Shown here in pieces: positions 1 to 9,689 of a stretch of 64,000 bases of DNA. Position 1 is the stretch's first letter. Every line of letters begins with the position of its first letter. A model generated the notes under the pieces. The model saw only the letters and a program-made list of their open reading frames with translations. It searched no databases and had not been told where the DNA came from. A program made the position numbers and the translations under genes. The stretch is from Tetranychus cinnabarinus (lineage: Eukaryota > Arthropoda > Arachnida > Trombidiformes > Tetranychidae), in assembly GCA_022266195.1 (NCBI GenBank), contig WHVY01000002.1, positions 8,571,001-8,635,000 on the forward strand, written 5' to 3'.

Positions 1-1400
1 GTTCTCGAAATATTGAGCCTCAAAGTTTAAAGCCCAATGGCCAAAATCAAGAGAACTGTTGGTAAATTGAAAAAAATGTTCAGTCATGGCTGTCTACAAA
101 CAACTTTTATCGACGCATAATAGGTTACAGCTCTCTAACTCTTATGGTCGCATAACGGGGTCGGTATAACTTAAAATCGAATTTGATCTGTTTTACTGAA
201 AATGAAAATGTTATATCGAAAAATAAGACCATTCTATGGTTGTACATCAAAAGATACATCAGGGAAATAAATTTCTTGAAAAAATCTCCTTCCAAAGCTG
301 AGCAAAAGGTGATCAAAGTTTTAAGTTTGACTTCGATTTTCTAGAAAATTGTCCATCGAATGAATTCTTCAATAGGACCAATGGACACAGTTTTTATGTC
401 CCTACATACCCACTAAGTCTCAACTTTTTACTCAGATGCTCGAGCCTTTGACAGCACTCTTTGCATTTCATTTGCAAGTTGAACCAGAAAAATGGTTTAT
501 TTACCAAGAAATGGGTTAATATGAGTTTAGTTTGTTGAATAAGTTGTTTCTCGTCCCTTTACAACCCAAAAGTCATGCCCCAAATCCGCTTATGGAATGT
601 TATTTGATTGAATTGAATTAATGATTAGTAAAGAATTAAATTAGTAAAGGAATGATGATTGTAGGAGATGCCATTCTCGAAATATTGAGCCTCAAAGTTT
701 GCAGCCCAATGGCCAAAATCAAGAGAACTATTGTTAAATTGCTAAAATTATTCAATCTATGATGTGGGCCAGCAATTTTTATGTACAAATAATAAGTTTC
801 AGCTCATTAACTCTCATGGTCATAAAGGGCGATCGATTTAACTGCGAATCGCACTGATCTGTTTTCCAGAAAAAGAAAAGTTTTATTTCTCAAAATGAAA
901 ATATTTCCAGGTTGGTCATCAGGAGATACATCAGGTGTATTAGTTTCGTGAAAGAATTTGCCTCCGTAATTGTACAAAATGCTTTTCACGTTTCAACTTC
1001 GAACCCGATTTTCGCGAGAACGGTTCATCAGAGATATCTTTTAATCAAACGAATGCACTCAATTTTAATGCCCGATACAACTAACAAAGTCTAAATTTGA
1101 TAGAAATCAATTTTTACCCTTTTTTGGCCATTTGTTTTCAAAGTTTGTGTCAATTTGTGCATTTAAGTGAAAACTGTGTTAATAATGTCTTTTATTAGTA
1201 AAAACCAATCTATTTGCTGCAAATACAAATAGTGTGTATAAATTAGTGAATAAAATAGTAGTTGAGCTCGATTTTCTCGAAAACTGATCAACAAAGAAAT
1301 CTTCAAATTGCACAAATGGACTTATTTTAATGCTCCTACAAACTAACTGAGTCTTGCTTCAATAGAAGTTAATTTTTACCCGTTTTCCCATTTGTGTGTG
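1..1400. repeat. Diverged direct repeats, non-coding
   Basis: Two related units lie in direct orientation, about 1-420 and 672-1090. Both open with a shared stretch around TCTCGAAATATTGAGCCTC and run in parallel for some 400 bases with many substitutions and small gaps. A third, shorter relative of the unit's end is at about 1262-1352 (a GATTTTCTCGAAAACT-like start followed by an AATGGAC block). No long reading frame survives in any copy, so I see old repeats and not a gene. The element type is not recognised. Confidence 0.6.
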
Positions 1401-1440
1401 TCCATTGAGTCAGGATCAGATCTTTCTTACTAATAAATCT

Positions 1441-2922
1441 CGAAAGTTGAGTTACTTGAGTCAGCTCTAGTTTTGTAGAAGCTTGGATTATGCATAGATC
1501 TCAGGAAAAGTATTTGATTTAGAATAATGTGACCGAGCCGAACATTCTGATGTCGTTTCACTATTAATAATTTCTGGTAAGAGCAAAATCAGGGAATTTG
1601 CAAATTGAAAGCAATTAGAAAAAAAGAAAGCATTAAGGTATGACCGGTAAAAACCCAGAAACGTTTTTTAGGATTGAATTGCGTCAGTTAGACTAGACTT
1701 ACAGTCACCATTTAACCGTTGAAATAAAGGTACACTTCTCAAGCACATCTTGCGAAAAAAGGAATTAATTTTGATCAAAAATCGCCAAGTTATGACCTTA
1801 AATGGACAAAGGCGTCAAAATCTGATTTTGCCTTTTCCCAAAAACCATAAATTTTTCAACTTTATACTGGGACTTCGAAGAATCGAAAAATGGTGAGATT
1901 TGGTCTCAAAGTTATTGAAAAAGATGTAATTCTCTTAATATAACCCAACATAGATCAATTGAAAGGTCCAGGCCATCGGAAAAACTAAATTTCGTGGACA
2001 TTTGATAAAAAAACGGGTTTTCAAGCTTTTTTAAAAAGACTTTTTAAAAAATGACTTCGATTTCGAATATTTCGAGCAATTAGCCTGAAATAAAAAGGTC
2101 TTAAGGTGAACTCACTGCTGTCTATGAGATGCTGATGTTTTTATTTCAGGATAATTGTTCGAAATCGAAGTCATTTTTTAAAAAGTCTTTTTAAAAAAGC
2201 TTGAAAACCCGTTTTTTTATCAAATGTCCACGAAATTTAGTTTTTCCGATGGCCTGGACCTTTCAATTGATCTATGTTGGGTTATATTAAGAGAATTACA
2301 TCTTTTTCAATAACTTTGAGACCAAATCTCACCATTTTTCGATTCTTCGAAGTCCCAGTATAAAGTTGAAAAATTTATGGTTTTTGGGAAAAGGCAAAAT
2401 CAGATTTTGACGCCTTTGTCCATTTAAGGTCATAACTTGGCGATTTTTGATCAAAATTAATTCCTTTTTTCGCAAGATGTGCTTGAGAAGTGTACCTTTA
2501 TTTCAACGGTTAAATGGTGACTGTAAGTCTAGTCTAACTGACGCAATTCAATCCTAAAAAACGTTTCTGGGTTTTTACCGGTCATACCTTAGAAGCAAGC
2601 GATACTCAAGATCTTGGAAGATTTAAAACACGATTAATAATGTCAACCATTGAGTTACCAACTTGATGGTATTTGAGCATCCAAGACGAGGATTGCGCTT
2701 CATATTCAAATTGGGTTGCTGATTCCTTCAAAGCCCCTACTGAATCGTAGATCTTTTAGCACCTAATTTATCGGAGCAGAGTGAATCAAAAACCAAATAA
2801 GAAATAATGATGTCATTATGCGTCTCAGAAAATGTTTGAAAGCCTTGTTTGTGGGTTGCAAAGTGGGTTGCACTCCAAGAGCTGAACTCAGGAGGAATGC
2901 CTTTTATCAACTTGTTGCCTTG
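1441..2922 (-). pseudogene. Fas1 pseudogene fragment, split by a foldback element
   Basis: Two pieces, 1441-1633 and 2592-2922, resemble the start of the intact Fas1 gene further right (about 8905-9104 and 9215-9690). The shared landmarks occur in the same order, for example AAAAGTATTTGATTT, ACCATTGAGTTACCAACTT and ATGATGTCATTA. Only the region matching the first FAS1 domain and the start of the second is present; the rest of the gene is missing. Frameshifts and stops destroy the frame, and about 100 bases of the source are absent where the 954-bp element sits. The block immediately 5' of this copy (2923-3156) is apparently identical to the one 5' of the intact gene, in sharp contrast to the decayed coding part. 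It is a dead, truncated duplicate. Confidence 0.8.
1636..2589. mobile_element. 954-bp foldback MITE with 432-bp arms
   Basis: Bases 1636-2067 and 2158-2589 are inverted copies of equal length, with no mismatch seen by eye; after a 9-bp extra stretch on the left a further 20 bases also pair with one mismatch. The ends are AGGTATGACCGG and CCGGTCATACCT, flanked on both sides by TA (1634-1635 and 2590-2591), as expected of a Tc1/mariner-type target duplication. There is no reading frame for a transposase, so it would be non-autonomous. It interrupts the Fas1 pseudogene. A piggyBac-type TTAA site is less likely because the right flank reads TTAG. Near-perfect arms suggest a recent insertion or arm-to-arm conversion. 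Confidence 0.88.
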
Positions 2923-3156
2923 AAAAAAACACAAAAAATATTAAATTATGGCCAGTGTTTTTCTTGGAATTGTAAAAGTGTTAATGATGAGGGTTTCAAC
3001 AATAGTGGCTGAGTGACCCAAGAAGTTGGTCGATGATGAATTTATTATAAGTAACTGGAATAAAGAGATTAAATTATTGATGAAATTGAATAGAAGGAAT
3101 GTTGATAGAAGTCCGGATGGTGATCACTTGTATTGCCCACTGATTAAATAAAATTA
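2923..3156. repeat. 234-bp direct repeat, copy 1
   Basis: This block matches 9690-9923 with no difference seen by eye, at a constant offset of 6767 bases. Similarity ends abruptly after ATAAAATTA at the right edge. It lies 5' of the Fas1 pseudogene, as copy 2 lies 5' of intact Fas1. Confidence 0.9.
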
Positions 3157-4224
3157 CCTATTGCTATTGCTATTGATTTTTGTTTGAGTGAGCAAAGAGT
3201 ACAATCAAGGATAATTCAAAAACAATTCACTCCTCCCTGGTTCGCCATCGAGGAGTTGAGGATTCTTATCAATAGTATCGAAAAAAATGCATAGGATGCA
3301 AATGCACTCCTTCAGAAGCAGTCTGAAACTCTGAAGTCAGTGATCAAATCAACAAGAATTTCATGCAAATTAATCTTATATTTTGGACAAATATGGATTG
3401 GTTTTTTATAATTTCCGGACTGAAAATAAAACCCAAAGTTTAGCCATTCCCAATGAATGTTTTATTTAAACACGTGAATTTCAACTACTATTGCTATTCA
3501 CTTATACACATTGGAAGATTTATTGTATTTGTATGTATCAAAGAATCAAAAATTATATTCATTGGATTGGATTCAAATTGAGCCAATAGGCAAAACTTGA
3601 AACAAATTACGAATTAAGGCAGTACATTGGTTAATTTATTTATTACATTTTTAATTATTAATCTAATCTGCATATTGTCATTTTATTTATGATGGATAGA
3701 TGAAAGAAAACTTTGTTAGAAAAAATCAATAGAATACAAGTCAAATCGTGAGTTAACTTTGCAATAAGTGAATCATGCAATCAATATATTAATAATATAA
3801 GGCACAATCCATTCCACTCAATACATCTTAATGTATGATGATAATTTAAGAATTTGAGACGAATAATTGTATGATGAAGGAAGATGAAAGGCACAAGAAA
3901 GGCACAAGAAATACGAGTAATAATAACCAAGACCCAATTGACCTAAATTGATTATTATGACAACGTTTAAGAAGTTGCATTAGTTTAGTGAACTGGGAGG
4001 ACGATATGAAACATTTTGAATGCATGTATCTCTTAAAAATTGATAAAGGTAGATAAAGGTGAACCAGAGAAAACATTGCCATCCAAATGAAAGGTGCGTA
4101 TAAGATGCGTTGACAAAAATCAATAAATTCACATAATTCATCGAAAGGCACGGGATAATGATTATGATATTGATGAAGACGTAAGGGAAGTTCACAGAAA
4201 CTTTTTCAAAATAAATTTATGCAT
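3157..4224. other. Gene-free stretch
   Basis: No reading frame with coding character was seen on either strand. It starts with a short TTGCTA microsatellite (about 3162-3180) and is otherwise AT-rich unique-looking DNA. The right end holds the 3' flank of the minus-strand BTB zinc-finger gene. Confidence 0.6.
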
Positions 4225-5577
4225 TTAACGGCAACGCAGCATATGTTCGGAACATTTTCCTCTTCTTTTGAACTTTTGACCACAGGTTGGGCATAGGAAG
4301 GTAAGATGAAAATGCTGTTCTAGCAAATGTCTGCGCCAATTATCACGATATCGAAAGACTTCCCCGCAAACAAAACATTCCAGGATACCATCTTGTACAA
4401 GAAAACATCCTGGATGCGGTAAAAAACTTTTTATCACAGAGACAATCCTTTGGATGTCTCGATCTTCTTGTGAGATTGCATTTGGTTCTTCGCCGTCGTC
4501 ATTGCTAGTAACTGGAGTTTTAGTTGAATTGCGCCTTGATGTACTGATAGCAGCAACAGGTGTAGTTGGTGAATCAGTCATCCTCGTTGATGTTGGTGTG
4601 GTTGCTGGTGAGTTAGCTATTGCTAATGGTGTATCTTGTGTTGCCGATTCATCAGCTGATGAGGAGGCAGACATTTTCCGTTTACGGATTCGAAGACGAC
4701 TGGACCAGGTTGAGCCAGATGGAGCTATTTCATACTCTTGTTTGCGATGTTTTTGCTTGTGTCGACGATGAATTGATGAATCGTAACTTTTTCCGTCGAT
4801 ATAAGAAGAAAGAGGAGAAAAGTTCAGAGGATATTCCATTTTGCAAACGCGAGATTTTTTACCAGTTGATACCGGAGTATCAAGATTATCACTCAATACA
4901 TTATTGTTTATATCGTTTTGCGATTCGTGAAGCACATCCATCCGATGGTCATCTATAGAATCATTGAAGGTTTGAACTTCGTTGTGTGCATCAGTTTGCA
5001 TATCAATATGACGATCAATATGACGATCACTTTGAGTGTCCTTGTGGCCAGCCTTTTGAACACCATTGTGAAAGTCATTTTGATCGTTTTGCTCCTCCTT
5101 CTGGGTTTCTTTAAGGACGTCAATTTGCACTTGCTTCTGGGCATTGTTTTTAACATTGCTATGATTATTATTCTGCACATTATTCTGTGTACTATTCTGA
5201 ATAGTGCTGGGAACTTGATTATTTATAGGGCCATCAGATACAGAAAATCCGAGCTCCGTAAGATCTTTAACCACAATATCAACCATGGATTGATCCACTT
5301 CACAGACATCCTTGTAGATGAGCTCATGTAAACAATCAATTTCAGTTTTGCCAAGGGATGGAAGCATCATACTATCACCTTCAAAGCCATTAGCACGACA
5401 TGATCTGATGTGATTATGGATGACAGTTGAGAGAAGGGTGAGAAGATCAACATGAAACATCTTCTTGTAGCCATTTTTAACAAGAAACAAAAAATCAGGA
5501 CTCCCAGTGATGATGGCCTCCCTCATTTTACGATAAAAGGTTGGATTGAGATGATCTAAATAAAGTTTCACTTTCAT
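4225..5577 (-). CDS. BTB/POZ zinc-finger protein (left copy)
   Basis: This 450-residue unspliced frame encodes a probable nuclear transcription regulator. Residues about 12-113 fit a divergent BTB/POZ dimerisation domain. Residues about 117-225 are rich in Asn, Gln, Asp and His with short VQNN-like repeats. A basic and Ser/Thr-rich linker follows. The C-terminus holds two zinc fingers: C2H2 with Cys401, Cys404, His417, His422, and a C2HC-type finger with Cys429, Cys432, His445, Cys449. The start is the ATG of MKVKLYLD, directly after an acceptor-like TTCTTAACAG, so a 5'UTR intron is likely. The gene is head-to-head with a paralogue at 5875. The first ~120 residues are almost the same in both, but this copy has a much longer linker and clearly different fingers. 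DNA target and biological role are unknown; the architecture resembles tramtrack-type BTB-ZF proteins. Confidence 0.85.
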   Translation of the reverse strand: MKVKLYLDHLNPTFYRKMREAIITGSPDFLFLVKNGYKKMFHVDLLTLLSTVIHNHIRSCRANGFEGDSMMLPSLGKTEIDCLHELIYKDVCEVDQSMVDIVVKDLTELGFSVSDGPINNQVPSTIQNSTQNNVQNNNHSNVKNNAQKQVQIDVLKETQKEEQNDQNDFHNGVQKAGHKDTQSDRHIDRHIDMQTDAHNEVQTFNDSIDDHRMDVLHESQNDINNNVLSDNLDTPVSTGKKSRVCKMEYPLNFSPLSSYIDGKSYDSSIHRRHKQKHRKQEYEIAPSGSTWSSRLRIRKRKMSASSSADESATQDTPLAIANSPATTPTSTRMTDSPTTPVAAISTSRRNSTKTPVTSNDDGEEPNAISQEDRDIQRIVSVIKSFLPHPGCFLVQDGILECFVCGEVFRYRDNWRRHLLEQHFHLTFLCPTCGQKFKRRGKCSEHMLRCR

Positions 5578-6624
5578 TTTCTGTTAAGAACAGGATAAAA
5601 AAATAATTTAATAATTAAGGCACTCAAGTTTATTTTGCGCTGAGATTTTGAGCTGCGATCTTTAAACACTGTCTAATAATAAACAGGTTATCCTCTTTCA
5701 GCTCTTTAATCGATAACCTCCTCGATAGTATCGACAATGTTGACTTATTTCCGTTTCCAAGCTACGTTGATAGGTTAGGATTATTTTGATTATTTTTATT
5801 AATATTTCATTAAATAAAGTTAACTTAAGTGCCTTAATCATTAAATTATATTGTTATCCTGTTCTCAACAGAAAATGAAAGTGAAACTTTATTTAGATCA
5901 TCTCAATCCAGCCTTTTATCGTAAAATGAGGGAGGCCATCGTCACTGGGAGTCCTGATTTTTTGTTTCTTGTTAAAAATGGCTACAAGAAGATGTTTCAT
6001 GTTGATCTTCTCACCCTTCTCTCAACTGTCATCCACAATCATATCAGATCATGTCGTGCTGATGGTTTTAAAGGTGATAGTATGATGCTTCCATCCCTTG
6101 GCAGCACTGAAATTGATTGTTTACATGAGCTCATCTACAAGGATGTCTGTGAAGTGGATCAATCCATGGTTGATGTTGTGGTTAAAGATCTTACAGAACT
6201 TGGATTTTCTGTATCAGATGGCCCCATGAATAACCAAGTTCCCAGTAATATCCAGAATACTACACAGAATAACACACAAAATAACACCCAGAGCAATAAT
6301 AATAGCAATGTCCAAAATAATGTCCAGGATCAAGTGCAAATTGACGTCAAAGAAAACCAGGAGGAACGAAACGATCAAAATGATTTACACAACGGTGTTC
6401 AAAGCGATGGTCACAACGACACTCAAAGTGATCGCCACAGTGATGTGCAAACTGACGCACACAATGAAGTTCAAAATACTACCTTCAATGACTCAAATGA
6501 TCATCGAATGGATGTCCTTAATGAATCACAAAACGAGGTAAACAATAATGTACAAAGTGATAACCTCGATACTCCGGTATCAACAGGTAAAAAACCGAGA
6601 GGTTGCAAAGTTAAATATCCTCTA
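4828..6624. repeat. Large inverted duplication carrying the BTB-ZF pair
   Basis: The left arm (about 4828-5636) and right arm (about 5816-6624) are inverted copies around a spacer of about 180 bp. The arms include the promoter-proximal flank with AAGTGCCTTAATCATTAA and its counterpart, the acceptor just before each ATG, the BTB-coding part and the N/Q-rich part. Similarity stops sharply in both genes just after a codon run for YPL. The N/Q part carries several length differences. Confidence 0.85.
5578..5874. promoter_or_regulatory. Shared divergent promoter region of the BTB-ZF pair
   Basis: The only DNA between the two divergent starts. The outer parts belong to the inverted duplication and the central 5637-5815 is single-copy. 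A perfect 13-base palindrome, TCGATAGTATCGA, lies at 5722-5734 near the middle. Acceptor-like CAG trinucleotides stand 3 bases before each ATG, so first non-coding exons probably start here. No TATA box was identified. Confidence 0.5.
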
Positions 6625-6876
6625 TCACCTGCCCAAGAAGAATTAGTTAAATTTTATAGACTAATTGAAGAAAGCCTTCCAAACCCAAAGCCTTATTTTG
6701 TTGGCAAAGATGTCAGGTGCTTCCACTGTAATCAGTTGTATCCCAAAGTCAGACTCTGGAAGGAGCATATTATGAACGATCATTACCACCGTGCCCAGAC
6801 CTGTGAAAATTGTGGTGAAGTTTTCACATACACATTTTATCTCCACAGGCGTACATGTATTCCTAATTCATCATAA
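5875..6876 (+). CDS. BTB/POZ zinc-finger protein (right copy)
   Basis: This 333-residue unspliced frame encodes a probable BTB-ZF transcription regulator. Residues about 12-113 form the same divergent BTB domain as the left copy, with about a dozen conservative differences over the first 120 residues. An Asn/Gln/Asp/His-rich region with VQNN-like repeats follows (about 117-225). The C-terminal pair of fingers uses Cys282, Cys285, His298, His303, then Cys310, Cys313, His324, Cys328. These fingers are only distantly similar to those of the left copy, and the Ser/Thr-rich linker of that copy is missing. I chose the ATG at 5875 because the frame upstream has only a TTG and an acceptor-like TCTCAACAG ends 3 bases before it. 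The divergent arrangement allows shared control with the left copy. Function is not known beyond the family. Confidence 0.84.
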   Translation: MKVKLYLDHLNPAFYRKMREAIVTGSPDFLFLVKNGYKKMFHVDLLTLLSTVIHNHIRSCRADGFKGDSMMLPSLGSTEIDCLHELIYKDVCEVDQSMVDVVVKDLTELGFSVSDGPMNNQVPSNIQNTTQNNTQNNTQSNNNSNVQNNVQDQVQIDVKENQEERNDQNDLHNGVQSDGHNDTQSDRHSDVQTDAHNEVQNTTFNDSNDHRMDVLNESQNEVNNNVQSDNLDTPVSTGKKPRGCKVKYPLSPAQEELVKFYRLIEESLPNPKPYFVGKDVRCFHCNQLYPKVRLWKEHIMNDHYHRAQTCENCGEVFTYTFYLHRRTCIPNSS

Positions 6877-6954
6877 CTAGTGATTCTGGTCAAAAGAAAA
6901 TCTCATTAACTTACTATCAACTATCAAATGAAACCTACTTTTTCACAGAAAAAA

Positions 6955-6960
6955 AATAAA
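6955..6960 (+). terminator. Poly(A) signal AATAAA for right BTB-ZF gene
   Basis: Canonical hexamer about 80 bases downstream of the stop codon at 6876. No competing signal lies between. Confidence 0.6.
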
Positions 6961-7639
6961 ATCGATTGCAATTTACTCATCTTGACTTTTTTAACCTTTT
7001 TTATTTGTAATCCTCAACATAAAGTATTAATACAAATGTATGGCTTTTTTAAGGCTACTCTCTTATCAACTTTAAACATACATATTAAATAACTTAATCT
7101 GAATGACAAAAGGTTAATACAAAATTCTGTTTAAGTTTATAATTGTATTTCTCACTGAATGAAAAGCGAATTACAGAATATATTTACATAATACTCCTCG
7201 CACTTAACTTTTTTTTATTTTATAACATCGTTTAAACGAAACTTTAATTTTGAACGAGCAACAGCCAAGGTTCAGAATAATTTGACTGGTTTGCGCCCAA
7301 TTGATGGTTGTTTTGTTGATTGGGAGGGTTTTTCAGTCGTCCGATTAAACTTTTTGTCACCAAAAAAAGTGTTTATGAATTAGCAAAAAAAGAGATTTAA
7401 TAAAAAAGATGTGATTGAGGTGGCAAAAGATGAGATGTGTTTGAGAAAATCCCTTCGTGGTAATGACTTTGCTGATGCTTTATGACAATTATGACAATGC
7501 TTCGATCGGCACAAGCTTTCGCATTTCACTTTTCTTGTTGTGTAGATGTTAGTTTGTTAACTTTTAGTCTTTGTTTTTTTATAATGAAAACAGTTTTACA
7601 GGATCTCACAAAATTGCCCAAGCGTCTTCATTAGAGTTA

Positions 7640-7645
7640 TTTATT
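7640..7645 (-). terminator. Poly(A) signal AATAAA for Fas1
   Basis: Minus-strand canonical hexamer (TTTATT on the plus strand) about 90 bases after the Fas1 stop. Confidence 0.55.
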
Positions 7646-7734
7646 ACAGAACCCAAAGTTACAAAACTTTTGGTCGTTTGAAAACCCTTGATCAATTAAG
7701 TTCGTCTTTAAAATTATGCTAAATTTAAAAGGGT

Positions 7735-9678
7735 CTAGAATAATTTGAGAATATAAGCTGCAATTGAGAATATTATTATGGCTGGACTGATCCGGGAAAT
7801 GGATGAAGAGCCCCTAACTGCTGAAGCTTGAACTGTTAGATCCACATCTTGCATCAAAATTGTGTCGATCTCGTGGATGTATCCATTTATTGCTTTGATG
7901 TCTGGGCGAACAATGGTACTCTTTAGTTGCATGAATTTAAGGACTACTTGTGTTTGTCCTGATGGTGAAGCTTTAGTTTCAATCATAAGTTGTGAGTTGA
8001 CTGTTTGCACAGATTTCATTGTGCTCAAGTTTTCCAAAGAGATGGCCTGTCTTTCAACCAAATGTCGATTTAATATATTCATAGCATTATCTGTATACAA
8101 TCCATCAACTAATTGCTTGTAGGAAGATGGATCTTCATCATGAAGTTTTTTCCAGGCAGCTTCGGAAGGAGCAAAAAAGGTGAAATTTTTAGATTTGTCA
8201 CCTAATCTACCCAGCCAATCAGATCGCATTTTATCAGCAACAGTGAAGGTGGTTTTGAGTTGTGGATCCTCTCGGAGTTTATCTTTGATGGGCGAACTTG
8301 GAATACCGAGAACCTTATTAATGACATGGATCACACCATTGGTACATGAAATGTCTTGCAAAACTGTAGCAGCCTTAACTCCATCACCTTCAACATAAAG
8401 TCTATCTCGGTCAACAGAAAAGTGTAACTTTTTGGAGGGTGCAAGAGAAGGAGCCTCCTTAATCATGCCAGCATTTTGAGAGTTGATCGTTTTGTGGTCA
8501 GCAAAATGTAATTTCATAAGATCTTCCATAGCAGTCCTGTTTTTGGAAATCACAGCAATATCATTCTTTACTGATTCATAGGCTTCATTGGTAAAGGCAA
8601 ACAAGGTCAATTTTGTGTTGCTTTCTCCACGAGAGTAGACAGGCCTGAGGCTAGGGAAATCTTGCAATAAAGTATAGAACTTTGATAGAGATGTTCCACT
8701 TTCCTCATTAAGGTAATCCAAAATAGACATATCAGTGATGACCAATGGCTTTTCGATGATATGGATCACTCCGTTGTTAACAGGAATATTTGCTCGTGTA
8801 ATTTTGACTCTGGTGTTACCCAAATGAGTGCTGATGGATCCCTTGGTATTGGAATAAATGAATGATTTCATTGAGCCGGAATCAGATCTCTCTTCCTTGT
8901 AAAGCTCGACAGTTAAGTTACTTGAATCAGCTTTAGTTTTGTAGGGAGTTGAATTATTCATAGATCTTAGGAAAAGTATTTGATTTGGAATAACGTGACC
9001 GAGCAAAACATTCGCATCTATTTTTGATGCCGTTTTGCTATCAATATTCTCTGGTACGAAAAAGGTACATTCAGCACAATTTGAGAATTGGAAAGTAACA
9101 TTTTTCCTCTCAATAAAATCTGCGAAACTATCCACACCACCTCTAACAGATACAGAAGGATAGATGTTGCGATTTTTGATCCATTCTAAAGCATTAGGAG
9201 CAACCGGATCTCTAGATTTAGGGAGATTCAAAACACGGTCAATAATGTGAACCATTGAGTTACCAACTTTGTGACTTTCAAGAATTAGTGCATCCAAAAC
9301 GAAAATGGCGCTTCGGTTGGTCATTCTGTCGAAGCCGCTACTGAATCTCAGCCTAGATCGTGTGGAGTCCAAAGTATCCTTGTTTCTTATCTTTAGCAGG
9401 GTATCTGCGTCAAATGAACCAAAAACCAAGTGGGAACTAATGATGTCATTAGATGGCTCAGAAAATTTCCCGAAAGCATCGTTTGTTGGTATAAAAGCAG
9501 TCACTCCAAAAGAAGCAGACTGAACAAATGGCTTGAAACTGGCATCAGATTTATCAACTTGTTTAATCCATTCTGAATATTTACCAGATTTTTGCGCCCA
9601 TCCATAAATGTTTTCAACTTGACCCAACGTCACTTGGGACAAAAGAGAAAAGCACAAAAATAGTGACAAAGTGAACAT
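7735..9678 (-). CDS. Fas1: Fasciclin I, GPI-anchored adhesion protein
   Basis: The 647-residue product has an N-terminal signal peptide (about 1-19, ending VTLG), four FAS1 domains (about 22-160, 165-320, 322-468 and 470-615) and a hydrophobic C-terminal tail after SSSISR that fits a GPI-anchor signal. Each domain keeps the FAS1 hallmarks, such as FIPTNDAF, FVPEN, FAFTNEAY and FFAPSEAAW for the first conserved box and GVIHIIEK, GVIHVINK and GYIHEIDT for the second. Several N-glycosylation sequons are present. The length is close to insect Fasciclin I (about 650). In that family it is a homophilic neuronal adhesion molecule on the outer cell surface. I start at the ATG at 9678 because upstream codons in frame offer only a GTG. 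The whole coding region is unspliced. A 5'UTR intron is possible at 9907-9952 (GTAATT...TTAATCAG). A broken copy lies at 1441-2922. Confidence 0.92.
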   Translation of the reverse strand: MFTLSLFLCFSLLSQVTLGQVENIYGWAQKSGKYSEWIKQVDKSDASFKPFVQSASFGVTAFIPTNDAFGKFSEPSNDIISSHLVFGSFDADTLLKIRNKDTLDSTRSRLRFSSGFDRMTNRSAIFVLDALILESHKVGNSMVHIIDRVLNLPKSRDPVAPNALEWIKNRNIYPSVSVRGGVDSFADFIERKNVTFQFSNCAECTFFVPENIDSKTASKIDANVLLGHVIPNQILFLRSMNNSTPYKTKADSSNLTVELYKEERSDSGSMKSFIYSNTKGSISTHLGNTRVKITRANIPVNNGVIHIIEKPLVITDMSILDYLNEESGTSLSKFYTLLQDFPSLRPVYSRGESNTKLTLFAFTNEAYESVKNDIAVISKNRTAMEDLMKLHFADHKTINSQNAGMIKEAPSLAPSKKLHFSVDRDRLYVEGDGVKAATVLQDISCTNGVIHVINKVLGIPSSPIKDKLREDPQLKTTFTVADKMRSDWLGRLGDKSKNFTFFAPSEAAWKKLHDEDPSSYKQLVDGLYTDNAMNILNRHLVERQAISLENLSTMKSVQTVNSQLMIETKASPSGQTQVVLKFMQLKSTIVRPDIKAINGYIHEIDTILMQDVDLTVQASAVRGSSSISRISPAIIIFSIAAYILKLF

Positions 9679-9689
9679 TTTAAATAGAA

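Larger units (their letters stand above)
6877..7734. other. Gene-free stretch between BTB-ZF and Fas1 3' ends
   Basis: The two flanking genes converge here. An AATAAA at 6955-6960 suits the plus-strand BTB-ZF gene (about 80 bases after its stop). A minus-strand AATAAA at 7640-7645 suits Fas1 (about 90 bases after its stop). I see nothing else. Confidence 0.6.
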
